Source: CAYLMG01 sp964464635
GTDB lineage: Bacteria > Planctomycetota > Phycisphaerae > Sedimentisphaerales > Anaerobacaceae
Assembly: GCA_964464635.1 (NCBI GenBank)
Contig: CAYXGT010000009.1
Location: forward strand, 1 to 45,465
DNA length: 45,465 nucleotides
Direction of reading: 5' to 3'
Shown here: in pieces, positions 16,190 to 22,884 of the stretch
Position numbering within the stretch: position 1 is the stretch's first letter
Layout of the letters: the number at the start of each line of letters is the position of its first letter
Translations under genes and position numbers: made by a program
The notes under the pieces: model-generated
What the model saw: only the letters and a program-made list of their open reading frames with translations
Database searches by the model: none
What the model was told of the DNA's origin: nothing

Positions 16190-16920
16190 TTCGTTTTTCA
16201 ATTCTTTTTCTGTCAGTGTTAATCAGTGTCTGAAATTTCTCTGTGACCTCCATGCACTCTGTGGCTATCTTAATTTTTTTCTTTTGAAAAAATCAGTGTC
16301 AATCTGTGTCAATCTGTGGTTACACTTTATTTTTCCCGTCCTCCGTCCTCTAAGACTTCATCATTCCTTGTTCCTTGTTGGATATTCGATATTCGTTTTC
16401 TTCATGCCTTCGAGCCTTAGTGGCTTTAAAAATCTGTGTTAATCCGCGTCCGCCTATAGCGAGCCGCAGGCCTCGCGGGCGTCGAGCCGAGGCGGGCTGA
16501 AATGATATAATCAATTAAATCAGCGAGATTTATGCCTTAGGTATCAGCGATTAAATAATTTATGCCTTAGGTATTCGTTTTTTTCGTGTTAACTTGTGCC
16601 CACGTAGGCAGGTATTCGATGCTAAATTTTTCTTTTTAAAAATCCGTGTTAATCTGCGAAATCCGTGGTTAAGCTTTTCGTTTTTTTATCTTATATTTTC
16701 AGTGAAATCAGTGAAACTTGTGCCCAAGGCATTTGTGGCTAAATTATTCTTCGTGTTTATTCGTGGCTAAGTTTTTCTTTGCGTTCTCAGCGCACTTTGC
16801 GGTGAAATAATCATTGTAAATCATTGATTAATTTCTTCGTGCATTTTCGTGTTAATTTATGCCCAAGGTATTCGTGGTTGTATTTTCCTCTGCGTTCTCA
16901 GCGCACTTTGCGGTGAATAA
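16190..16920 (+). repeat. Long field of degenerate phrase repeats
   Basis: About 730 bp without a gene, built almost wholly from a few recurring words on the top strand. One set is AATCCGTGTTAATCTGCG / ATCCGTGGTTAA (about 16210-16230, 16279-16322, 16430-16450, 16641-16675). A 29-bp unit ending TTCTCAGCGCACTTTGCGG occurs twice (16776-16806 and 16888-16917). Others are TTTATGCCTTAGGTAT (16529, 16559) with the related TTATGCCCAAGGTATTCGTGG (16857-16877), CTCTGTGACCTC/CTCTGTGGC (16240-16265), and CCGTCCTCCGTCC (16337). The top strand is poor in A and rich in T and GT. Similar phrases occur at 18.97, 22.4 and 23.2-23.8 kb. No open frame or tRNA is present. Confidence 0.85.
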
Positions 16921-17082
16921 TCCCACAGCCGCACGCAAATGCCGGTATTGACATAAATAACAGTTGCGATACAATAAGGTTGTTTTGACACAGGTGGCAG
17001 TAAAATAGTTTATCGTTTTCTATCGACGATTTAATATTTGAGTACAATAGTAAATAATAAATCGGAAATTACAAATTCTTCT

Positions 17083-17157
17083 GGTGAAAGTAGCTCAGTT
17101 GGATAGAGCACTGGATTGTGGTTCCAGGGGTCGCGGGTTCGAATCCCGTCTTTCACC
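17083..17157 (+). tRNA. tRNA-His (anticodon GTG)
   Basis: Acceptor GTGAAAG/CTTTCAC, D-arm GCTC/GAGC, anticodon stem CTGGA/TCCAG with loop TTGTGGT (anticodon GTG) and T-arm GCGGG-TTCGAAT-CCCGT. The extra 5' G at 17083 and discriminator C at 17157 give the G-1:C73 pair that identifies tRNA-His. No CCA is encoded. Confidence 0.96.
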
Positions 17158-17201
17158 CTTATCTTTTCAGCCGAAAGAATTACGGGTGTGTGGGCGTGTC
17201 T

Positions 17202-17303
17202 TTAATATCCTTTCTTAATGAAAACAACAGAGCCTGCACCACCTAAAAGCGCAACAGCCGATTTCGGCGCTGTAATTCTGATATGAAACTCGCGTTTTAA
17301 GAT
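17202..17303 (-). other. Possible remnant of a PEP-CTERM-like tail
   Basis: A stop-to-stop minus-strand frame of 33 codons without a start encodes TAPKSAVALLGG followed by AGSVVFIKKGY and TAA. This has the layout of a C-terminal sorting tail: a Pro-Lys-Ser turn in place of Pro-Glu-Pro, about 14 hydrophobic residues, then Lys-Lys near the end. It could be the end of a lost gene or chance. Low certainty. Confidence 0.25.
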
Positions 17304-17339
17304 TTATATTTTAAGGCCGTAAAAGCCCTTGATAATCCT

Positions 17340-17388
17340 GCTGGGTTCGTAATACCGGTTTATAACCATAAAATATTTCAAACCCAGC
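17340..17388. repeat. GGGTTTG hairpin element, copy a
   Basis: Arms GCTGGGTT and (A)AACCCAGC enclose 33 nt that include GGTTTAT/ATAAAATA, which can extend the stem. It is followed by CCAACC and a T-run (CCTTTTTTC) at 17396-17406, so this copy could terminate a plus-strand transcript, such as read-through from tRNA-His. Confidence 0.65.
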
Positions 17389-17458
17389 CAACCTTTGCCT
17401 TTTTTCAATTAACTTTTTTTATCTTCACACGACACTAAACAATCGCGGTTTTTTTCGT

Positions 17459-17517
17459 GCCGGGTTTGTTGATCGTTAGTACTCAATCAGCAAACCCAGC
17501 AAAAGAAGAGAGAGAGA
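17459..17517. repeat. GGGTTTG hairpin element, copy b
   Basis: Arms GCCGGGTTTG and CAAACCCAGC (one mismatch) with an inner TGAT/ATCA extension, followed on the plus strand by the purine tract AAAAGAAGAGAGAGAGAA. On the plus strand TTTTTTTCGT precedes it. Confidence 0.8.
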
Positions 17518-17566
17518 ACTTACCTTACCTAACTATTTTCATCGCAGCAAAGCTGCGTCTTATTCT

Positions 17567-17623
17567 GCTGAGCCTGGTAACCGGGACGGTTAACACGCTC
17601 AGCCTGGGGGGTTGAGAAAACTC
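17567..17623. repeat. Hairpin element, copy c, with G6-GAGAAAACTC box
   Basis: GCTGAGC/GCTCAGC arms with an inner CTGGTAACC/GGTTAACAC pairing form a stem of about 16 bp. It is followed directly by CTGGGGGGTTGAGAAAACTC (17604-17623). The G-run plus GAGAAAACTC box recurs after copy f (18566-18582) and in the leader of the PEP-CTERM gene (33116 and 33241). Confidence 0.72.
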
Positions 17624-17642
17624 TATTACGAGCTAATGGTTA

Positions 17643-17737
17643 ACACGGTTTTCAGCCGTGACTGCTCTCTTAACATTGACAATATGATTTTCGGCCGTGG
17701 CTGCTCTCTTAATTTTGTCAATATAGAGTTAAACTCA
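17643..17737. repeat. Direct repeats GCCGTG-CTGCTCTCTTAA with CACGG hairpin
   Basis: Two copies of a segment of about 37 bp follow each other 50 bp apart: TTTTCAGCCGTGACTGCTCT... and TTTTCGGCCGTGGCTGCTCT..., each continuing CTTAA, TTGnCAATAT. The first is also the right arm of the hairpin AACACGG/CCGTG. A third, shorter copy (GGCCGTGCCTGCTCTC) is at 18612-18627. They lie just after the receiver gene. Confidence 0.7.
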
Positions 17738-17740
17738 GCT

Positions 17741-18130
17741 TCATTCTTCTCGTTTATGCGCGACCTGGCTTCTCAGCCCGACCGCCGCTGCTACCGTTTC
17801 ACTGAAAAACTCGTCACTGGAATGGTCGGTAATCACGGCAGATGCACCGTGGCTCCTGGCCTCAATTTCCTGCTGGAAGTTACCGGCCTTTACCACAACG
17901 ATGATTTTAATATCCGGTTTTACGATTCTAAGTTTTTTCAGGAACAGTCCGTTCGGCATGTCGAACAGGTCCCATGCGCATAAACAAGCGTCCACTCTTT
18001 CATTTTTCAAATAGCGTGCTGCCTGAACACCGAAATCAGCCTCAATAAGCTGGATAGGAAGCTCCCGCAAAGCCTCACTTCTGCCGTTGAGGCCCACAAC
18101 CAATACTTTTGCCTGTACAAGAGCTAACAT
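17741..18130 (-). CDS. Receiver-domain-like protein, degenerate
   Basis: A 129-residue protein that reads as a CheY-like receiver fold without an output domain: strand VQAKVLVVGL, helix, VDACLCAWDLFDMPNGLFLKKLR (the phospho-acceptor loop; Asp at WD, Gly seven residues later), strand DIKIIVVVKAG, and GASAVITDHSSDEFF. The position of the invariant switch Lys (normally K in xxKPF) is Asp, the Ser/Thr switch residue is Val, and the first acidic pair (DD) reads GL. Phosphorylation chemistry is therefore probably impaired. AAAGGTAACCTATGAG precedes the ATG. The gene sits alone in a cluster of hairpin elements, with a sigma-54-type promoter about 540 bp upstream. It may be a protein-protein adaptor; no partner is adjacent. 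Confidence 0.65.
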   Translation of the reverse strand: MLALVQAKVLVVGLNGRSEALRELPIQLIEADFGVQAARYLKNERVDACLCAWDLFDMPNGLFLKKLRIVKPDIKIIVVVKAGNFQQEIEARSHGASAVITDHSSDEFFSETVAAAVGLRSQVAHKREE

Positions 18131-18216
18131 CTCATAGGTTACCTTTCTTTTCTAACGGGGGCATACCTGCATGCTGTTTCGCGTCCTGCCTTACTAACAC
18201 AGCTTCTTATATTTTT

Positions 18217-18303
18217 ATCACGGGTGACCGTGTTTAATTTCTCGCCGGGCTTGCCTTTTACATCACCCTGGACATTTACAAACCCAGCAGAGGAGAAGAG
18301 AGT
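18217..18303. repeat. Composite hairpin unit, copy d
   Basis: Plus-strand order: ATCACGG-GTGA-CCGTGTTTA hairpin, 8-nt link, GCCGGGCTTG ... CAAACCCAGC long hairpin (33-nt loop region, one C.A mismatch), then purine tract AGAGGAGAAGAGAG. The same order is found in copies e (109 bp further) and g (33396-33476, opposite strand). Confidence 0.8.
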
Positions 18304-18325
18304 TTCTTTTGTTTTTCTTATAAGT

Positions 18326-18418
18326 ATCACGGCCGAGCCGTGTTTACATTCACGCTGGGTTTGTGATTCTTTCTGTTTCGGTTATTTCAAACCCAGCGAA
18401 GAAGAGAAGAGAGAGAGA
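18326..18418. repeat. Composite hairpin unit, copy e
   Basis: ATCACGG-CCGAG-CCGTGTTTA, 6-nt link, perfect 11-bp stem CGCTGGGTTTG / CAAACCCAGCG around a 24-nt loop, then GAAGAAGAGAAGAGAGAGAG. The best-conserved copy. On the minus strand, the direction of the receiver gene, the order is pyrimidine tract, long hairpin, CACGG hairpin. Confidence 0.85.
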
Positions 18419-18485
18419 TTTTCCTTTGCGTATTCTGATCACAATATACGTGTTCTTGACCACAGTATATTTGTGTTCGTTTCGT

Positions 18486-18627
18486 GCCAGGCTTGTGGGT
18501 AACCACTTTACATCAACCCTATCCGGTTATCTGTTTTTTTAGTTTGGTTTATCAACAAGCCCAGCGGGGGGTGAGAAAACTCCTCGTGAGCATATATATA
18601 TCACGGCCGATAGGCCGTGCCTGCTCT
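18486..18627. repeat. Composite hairpin unit, copy f
   Basis: Long hairpin arms GCCAGGCTTGT and ACAAGCCCAGC with an inner TAACCA/TGGTTTA pairing (18486-18565), directly followed by GGGGGGTGAGAAAACTCC (18566-18583). An outer pair GTGAGCA ... TGCTCTC encloses a perfect 7-bp hairpin CACGGCC/GGCCGTG (18602-18619). The purine tract of copies b, d and e is replaced here by the G6 box. Confidence 0.78.
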
Positions 18628-18680
18628 CAATCTTTCATTTTCAAAGAGCGTAAATCTATGCTGTCTTAGAACAATCACTA

Positions 18681-18697
18681 TGCGAGGCGCGTGCCAA
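18681..18697 (-). promoter_or_regulatory. Sigma-54 promoter (-24/-12)
   Basis: On the minus strand TTGGCACGCGCCTCGCAT matches the sigma-54 consensus TGGCACGNNNNTTGCW in every position except one (T to C before the -12 GC). The GG and GC pairs are exactly 10 bp apart. Transcription would start near 18670 and run through hairpin units f, e and d into the receiver gene at 18130. Confidence 0.7.
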
Positions 18698-18796
18698 AAG
18701 CCTCCGCGAAAGCAAAATAATCTTTAAGTTACTTCTTTCAATGAAGTTAAGATTAGAAAAAAACTGTTGCTCAAAAAATCGTTTCATAAAGCAGGT

Positions 18797-18809
18797 GACC
18801 ATTATGGTC
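18797..18809. promoter_or_regulatory. Dyad site 1, likely activator binding site
   Basis: GACCATTATGGTC is a perfect 13-bp dyad inside the 18-bp repeat GCAGGTGACCATTATGGT, about 130 bp upstream of the predicted sigma-54 start. Such positions are usual for enhancer sites of sigma-54 activators. Confidence 0.55.
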
Positions 18810-18886
18810 TGTGAAAAAAGAAATTTTTCCCGGCAGGTTATTGGGTGACAGGCTGTTATGAAAAAACAGCTATTATAGCCGCAGGT

Positions 18887-18899
18887 GACCATATTGGTT
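18887..18899. promoter_or_regulatory. Dyad site 2, likely activator binding site
   Basis: GCAGGTGACCATATTGGT repeats site 1 with three changed bases, exactly 90 bp further upstream; the dyad GACCATATTGGTT is slightly imperfect. A third, weaker match (GCAGGTTATTGGGTGAC) is at 18833-18849, between the two. Confidence 0.52.
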
Positions 18900-18969
18900 G
18901 GTAGATTCGAAGAACTTGATCCGATTACTCGGTTCTCAAAATCATTTAATCATTGATTTCGCTGATTGG

Positions 18970-19046
18970 AACTGATTTCTGTATTCTGTGTTCTGTATTC
19001 TTTCTTTAGACACGGATTCACACAGATTTTCACGGATAAAACAATC
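18970..19046. repeat. Phrase repeats in both orientations
   Basis: GATTTCTGTATTCTGTGTTCTG... (18973-19003) is a plus-strand phrase of the CTGTGTTCTG class. It is followed by GACACGGATTCACACAG.. (19009-19036), the reverse complement of the ATCCGTG-AATCTGTGTG-AATCCGTGTC class. This is the clearest place in the window where a phrase appears inverted. It lies just upstream of the restriction-modification gene. Confidence 0.75.
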
Positions 19047-19112
19047 ACTTGACAGTGGATATATATTTTCGGATAATTTCAAGTATGATTTTTTAATATT
19101 CGGAGATGACAA

Positions 19113-22100
19113 GTGTCTAACGAAGCGAAAGAGTTTCAGAAATATTTAGAGGAAATAAACAAAGCATACGCAAGAGGGGATGCTACTGAACATACCCATC
19201 GACCGGCTCTAAAAACGCTTGTTGAGATGCTTGGTAAAAATATTACCGCAACTAACGAACCAAAACGTATTCAATGCGGAGCGCCTGATTTTGCCGTTTC
19301 GATAAGTAAGAGAAAAATCTACCAGACAATCGGTTACATAGAGTGCAAAGATATAGGAAAAGACCTTAACAAAGAAGCTAAAAACGAACAGATTAAGGAA
19401 CGCTATTTAAAAAGTTTCGATAATTTTATACTTACAGATTACATCGAATTTCGCCTGTATATAAAAGGTGAAAAACAATTCACCACGAAACTAGCAGAGG
19501 AAAAAGGTGGAAAATTCAAGTTGATAGAAGACGGCGCAAAAAAAGTGTCACAGCTTCTTAGATTATTCATCGCACAAGAACCTCTGAAAATAACAAGTGC
19601 TAAAGAGCTTACCGTAAAAATGGGGGATATTGCCAAATTTCTAAGAGATATAATTAATAAGACTTTTAATCAAGAAATAAAAACTGGCACATTACATAGT
19701 CAATATGAGGCCTTTAAAGAAGTTTTGATACACGATTTAACAGAAGAACAATTCGCTGATATGTATTCGCAGACAATTTGCTATGGTTTATTCAGCGCTC
19801 GATGTCATTTAGATGATATAACACTGTTCGGAAAAGATAAACACGCAGTTTTTCACGGTATGGACCATAGAAGTAAAGAATTTACCAGAAAAGAAGCGGC
19901 GTTTCTGTTGCCGAAAACAAACCCATTCTTAAGAAAAACTTTCGGCCATATTGTCGGACCTGAACTTGATGAAAGAATTGCCTGGCTTGTCGATGACTTG
20001 GTTGCTCTTCTGAGAAATGCCGATATGAGCAGTGTTTTAAGAGATTTTGCGAAAAAGACAAAAAGAAGGGATCCTGTATTTCATTTCTACGAGACATTTC
20101 TTGCTGAATACGACAAGAAACTAAAAAAATCGCGAGGTGTCTATTATACTCCCGATGAAGTTGTCTCGTATATTGTCCGCAGTGTCGATATCCTTCTTAA
20201 GGAAAAGTTCGGCCTTAAAAGAGGACTTGCAGATGACTCCAAAATAAAAGGCACCGACCGACATAAACTGCTCATACTCGACCCTGCCGTAGGAACAGGA
20301 ACTTTTCTATATGAAGTTATTAACCAGATACACGAAAGATTCAAACGCCAGAAAGGCACCTGGTCCTCTTATGTAAAAGACCATTTATTGCCGCGAATCT
20401 TCGGCTTTGAACTTATGATGGCCCCGTACACTATCTGCCACATGAAGTTAGGCCTTGAGCTTGATAGAACAGGTTACGAATTCGATTCCGATGAACGCCT
20501 AGGTGTTTATCTGACGAACACACTTGAAGAAGCAGAGGAAAAAGCAAAAAATTTGTTTGCACAGTGGATATCAGAAGAAGCAAGAGAAGCAAACAGGATA
20601 AAAAAAGATTTACCGATAATGATTGTTCTGGGTAATCCTCCTTATGAGAGAGATTCAAAAAATAATAATGATTTTACTGATTACTTACTAAAACCTTTTA
20701 AGGATTATGTAAAAAATGAAAGGAATATCCAACCCTTAAATAATGATTATATAAAGTTTATTGGTTTTGGAATTGATAAAATCATTAAAACAGGTAACGG
20801 TATACTGGCTTTTATTACTGCATCTTCTTATTTATCGGGCAGCACAATCCATAGTGGACTAAGAAAAACTTTAAATGAAATTTTTGATGAGATTTACATA
20901 TTAAATTTATACGGAGATATAGTTGGGAAGGAAAAGGATAATAATGATGAGAATATTTTCTGCATTCAAGAAGGAGTTGCTATTTTTATAGGAATATCAA
21001 CAGGAAAGAAAAAATTAAATTCTAAAATTCATTATAATGAAATTCTTGGCAAAAGAAACGAAAAATACAATGTTCTCAATACACAAGACGTATCTATAAC
21101 TAAATGGGAAAATATTAAATCAACTGCACCTCAATACTTCTTTGTTCCTAAGAAGTTTAAAGGGGAGGATGAATATAACTCATATCTGCGCATAACTAAA
21201 ATATTTGGATTTTTAAACGAAAAAAATCCAGGGATAGCTTGGGCCAATGGTGTAAAAACAAATAATAATAAATTGTTCGTGGATATAGACTTGGCATCTC
21301 TTAAACAAAGGATGGAAACATTTGTTGATCGAAGATTTACTGATGAACAATTGAAAGCCCGTTTCGGTCTAAGTGATGGAAAGTATTGGAATACTAATAG
21401 AGAAAGAGAAAAAGCAAAAAAAGCAAAAATGTCTGATAATTTTCTAAAATATAACTTTAGACCTTTTGATTTACGCATTATTTATTATCAGCCAAATCTA
21501 ATAGAAATCGGTCGAGGTGGGGCCTCGAAAAATGTAATGAAGAATATGCAAAAAGAAAATATTGGTTTAGTAATAAACAGAACTATATCTTTAGGGCAAG
21601 AGGTATCTCATTTTCTATGTATAAAAGACTTAATGGACGTTCGGTTTTACCCAGATAAGAAAGGTGTCCCTTACCTTTTTCCTCTTTATCTATATTCCCA
21701 TAGTCAATCTTATGACCTTTTTGATAATAAAGTCTGGCCTACAGGTAAGAATGGTCGTGTTCCTAATCTTAACAAAAAGTTTGTTAATGAATTTGCTGCT
21801 AAGGTTAAACTTGATTTTGTCTCAGACGGCAGAGGTGATTTAATAAATACATTCGGTCCGGAGGACATCTTTCATTATATCTATGCTGTTTTATATTCGC
21901 CCGAATACAGAAAACGCTTTGCTGAATTTTTAAAAATTGATTTTCCTCGTATTCCTTTTCCTGCTAGCAGAATAATCTTCAAAAAACTATGCAAAGTGGG
22001 TTCTGAACTATCCGCCTTGCATTTAATGGAATCTGAGATACTAGAAGATGAGAAGCGCTGGCCGCGGTTTGATATCGAAGGAACTGATGAAGTCGTAAAA

Positions 22101-22373
22101 GGCTATCCTAAGTATGTTGCTCATTCTGACAAGTCAGAAAAGGGCAGGGTCTTTATAAACAAAGACCAGTACTTCGAAGGTATTAATCCTGTTGTATGGG
22201 AATTTCATATAGGTGGATACCAGGTCTGTGAAAAATGGCTTAAAGATAGAAGAGAAAGAATTCTTTCTTATGATGATATTACTCATTATCAGAAGATAAC
22301 CGTCGCATTAAGCGAAACCATTAGGCTAATGCAATCTCCCTGCCTTTTCGAAATGTACGAAGAGAAAAAATAA
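19113..22373 (+). CDS. Single-chain restriction-modification enzyme (type IIG/ISP-like)
   Basis: A 1086-residue fusion of nuclease, adenine-N6 methyltransferase and target recognition. GTG start, with GGAGATGACAA before it. N-terminal PD-(D/E)xK nuclease: Asp59 in GAPDFAVSI and Glu77/Lys79 in YIECKDIG. A helical linker (about 170-345) leads to the methyltransferase, with the SAM motif DPAVGTGTFLYEV from Asp390 and the catalytic NPPY at 508-511. The last 400 residues are a recognition domain with the EYRKRFAEFLKIDFPRIPFP segment characteristic of type ISP C-terminal regions. Unlike LlaBIII-type ISP enzymes (about 1570 residues) it has no helicase between nuclease and methylase, so it should cut without ATP-driven translocation. 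No separate methylase or specificity gene is adjacent. It is clearly AT-richer than its neighbours, in line with horizontal transfer. Confidence 0.9.
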   Translation: MSNEAKEFQKYLEEINKAYARGDATEHTHRPALKTLVEMLGKNITATNEPKRIQCGAPDFAVSISKRKIYQTIGYIECKDIGKDLNKEAKNEQIKERYLKSFDNFILTDYIEFRLYIKGEKQFTTKLAEEKGGKFKLIEDGAKKVSQLLRLFIAQEPLKITSAKELTVKMGDIAKFLRDIINKTFNQEIKTGTLHSQYEAFKEVLIHDLTEEQFADMYSQTICYGLFSARCHLDDITLFGKDKHAVFHGMDHRSKEFTRKEAAFLLPKTNPFLRKTFGHIVGPELDERIAWLVDDLVALLRNADMSSVLRDFAKKTKRRDPVFHFYETFLAEYDKKLKKSRGVYYTPDEVVSYIVRSVDILLKEKFGLKRGLADDSKIKGTDRHKLLILDPAVGTGTFLYEVINQIHERFKRQKGTWSSYVKDHLLPRIFGFELMMAPYTICHMKLGLELDRTGYEFDSDERLGVYLTNTLEEAEEKAKNLFAQWISEEAREANRIKKDLPIMIVLGNPPYERDSKNNNDFTDYLLKPFKDYVKNERNIQPLNNDYIKFIGFGIDKIIKTGNGILAFITASSYLSGSTIHSGLRKTLNEIFDEIYILNLYGDIVGKEKDNNDENIFCIQEGVAIFIGISTGKKKLNSKIHYNEILGKRNEKYNVLNTQDVSITKWENIKSTAPQYFFVPKKFKGEDEYNSYLRITKIFGFLNEKNPGIAWANGVKTNNNKLFVDIDLASLKQRMETFVDRRFTDEQLKARFGLSDGKYWNTNREREKAKKAKMSDNFLKYNFRPFDLRIIYYQPNLIEIGRGGASKNVMKNMQKENIGLVINRTISLGQEVSHFLCIKDLMDVRFYPDKKGVPYLFPLYLYSHSQSYDLFDNKVWPTGKNGRVPNLNKKFVNEFAAKVKLDFVSDGRGDLINTFGPEDIFHYIYAVLYSPEYRKRFAEFLKIDFPRIPFPASRIIFKKLCKVGSELSALHLMESEILEDEKRWPRFDIEGTDEVVKGYPKYVAHSDKSEKGRVFINKDQYFEGINPVVWEFHIGGYQVCEKWLKDRRERILSYDDITHYQKITVALSETIRLMQSPCLFEMYEEKK

Positions 22374-22381
22374 AATCACAC

Positions 22382-22572
22382 AAATCCTGTTATCCTGTCT
22401 AAAATCTCTGCGGTTTCTGCCTGCGGTTCGCACTTTTTGCTTGCCTCTGTTATCAGTCGTCCGTCCTCAGTCATCTGTCCTCCGCCCTCCGCCAGAAACC
22501 GCTTTCGCGGACGAATAAAAATCCGTGTCTGATATTCTCTGTGGCCTCTGTGCCCTCGGTGGCAAAAAAATT
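22382..22572 (+). repeat. Phrase-repeat field after the R-M gene
   Basis: Begins 9 bp after the stop. Words include AATCCTGTTATCCTGTCTAAAATC, GTCCGTCCTCAGTCATCTGTCC, TCCGCCCTCCGCC, AAAATCCGTGTCTGATATT and CTCTGTGGCCTCTGTGCCC-TCGGTGGC. The complementary strand would translate to a CHRGHRGHREY string, an artefact. All words are on the same strand as the preceding gene. Confidence 0.85.
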
Positions 22573-22581
22573 TAATTTTCA

Positions 22582-22690
22582 TTGAACATATCGCCTTGAT
22601 TGGTATAATACCTTTGTGTGTTAGCATAACACACGTAGGGAGGAAAGTTCCTCAAGCATCGGCCAGCGGCCAAGTCAAATATTCATAACT
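22582..22690 (+). ncRNA. Possible small RNA with its own promoter
   Basis: TTGAAC (22582-22587) and a perfect TATAAT (22604-22609) are 16 bp apart. Transcription would start near 22616, where three hairpins follow at once: GTGTGTTA/TAACACAC (22616-22634), GAGGAA/TTCCTC (22640-22653) and GGCC-AGC-GGCC (22661-22671), with AACTTCTT...AAGGAGTT after them. No good open frame follows. No family match is recognised and no T-run terminator is seen. Confidence 0.35.
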
Positions 22691-22884
22691 TCTTTTCTAT
22701 TAAGGAGTTACTTAACAATAATAAATAATAAATCATAATTAATAAATTATACTCAGGGACTTATCAATGAAATTAACCAATAACCAATTAACTAATCTTC
22801 TAATTAACAAATTCACTAATTCACCAATTAACTTTCAGAAGGCACCTTTACATTTGTCGAGAGAGCTCTACAAATCACACCTTT

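Noticed and set aside
17567..17623. Integron attC site (GTTAACA near inverted repeats)
   Set aside because: No proper R and L core sites at fixed ends, no gene cassettes and no integrase.
17612..17983. Plus-strand frame of 123 codons
   Set aside because: It runs through hairpin repeats and then antisense to the receiver-like gene; no ribosome site.
17340..18627. CRISPR array
   Set aside because: The hairpin units vary in spacing (about 100 to 700 bp) and size, loops are not spacers, and no cas genes are present.
22638..22671. RNase P RNA start (GGAGGAAAGT)
   Set aside because: Only about ten bases agree; the following conserved regions are absent within the available length.
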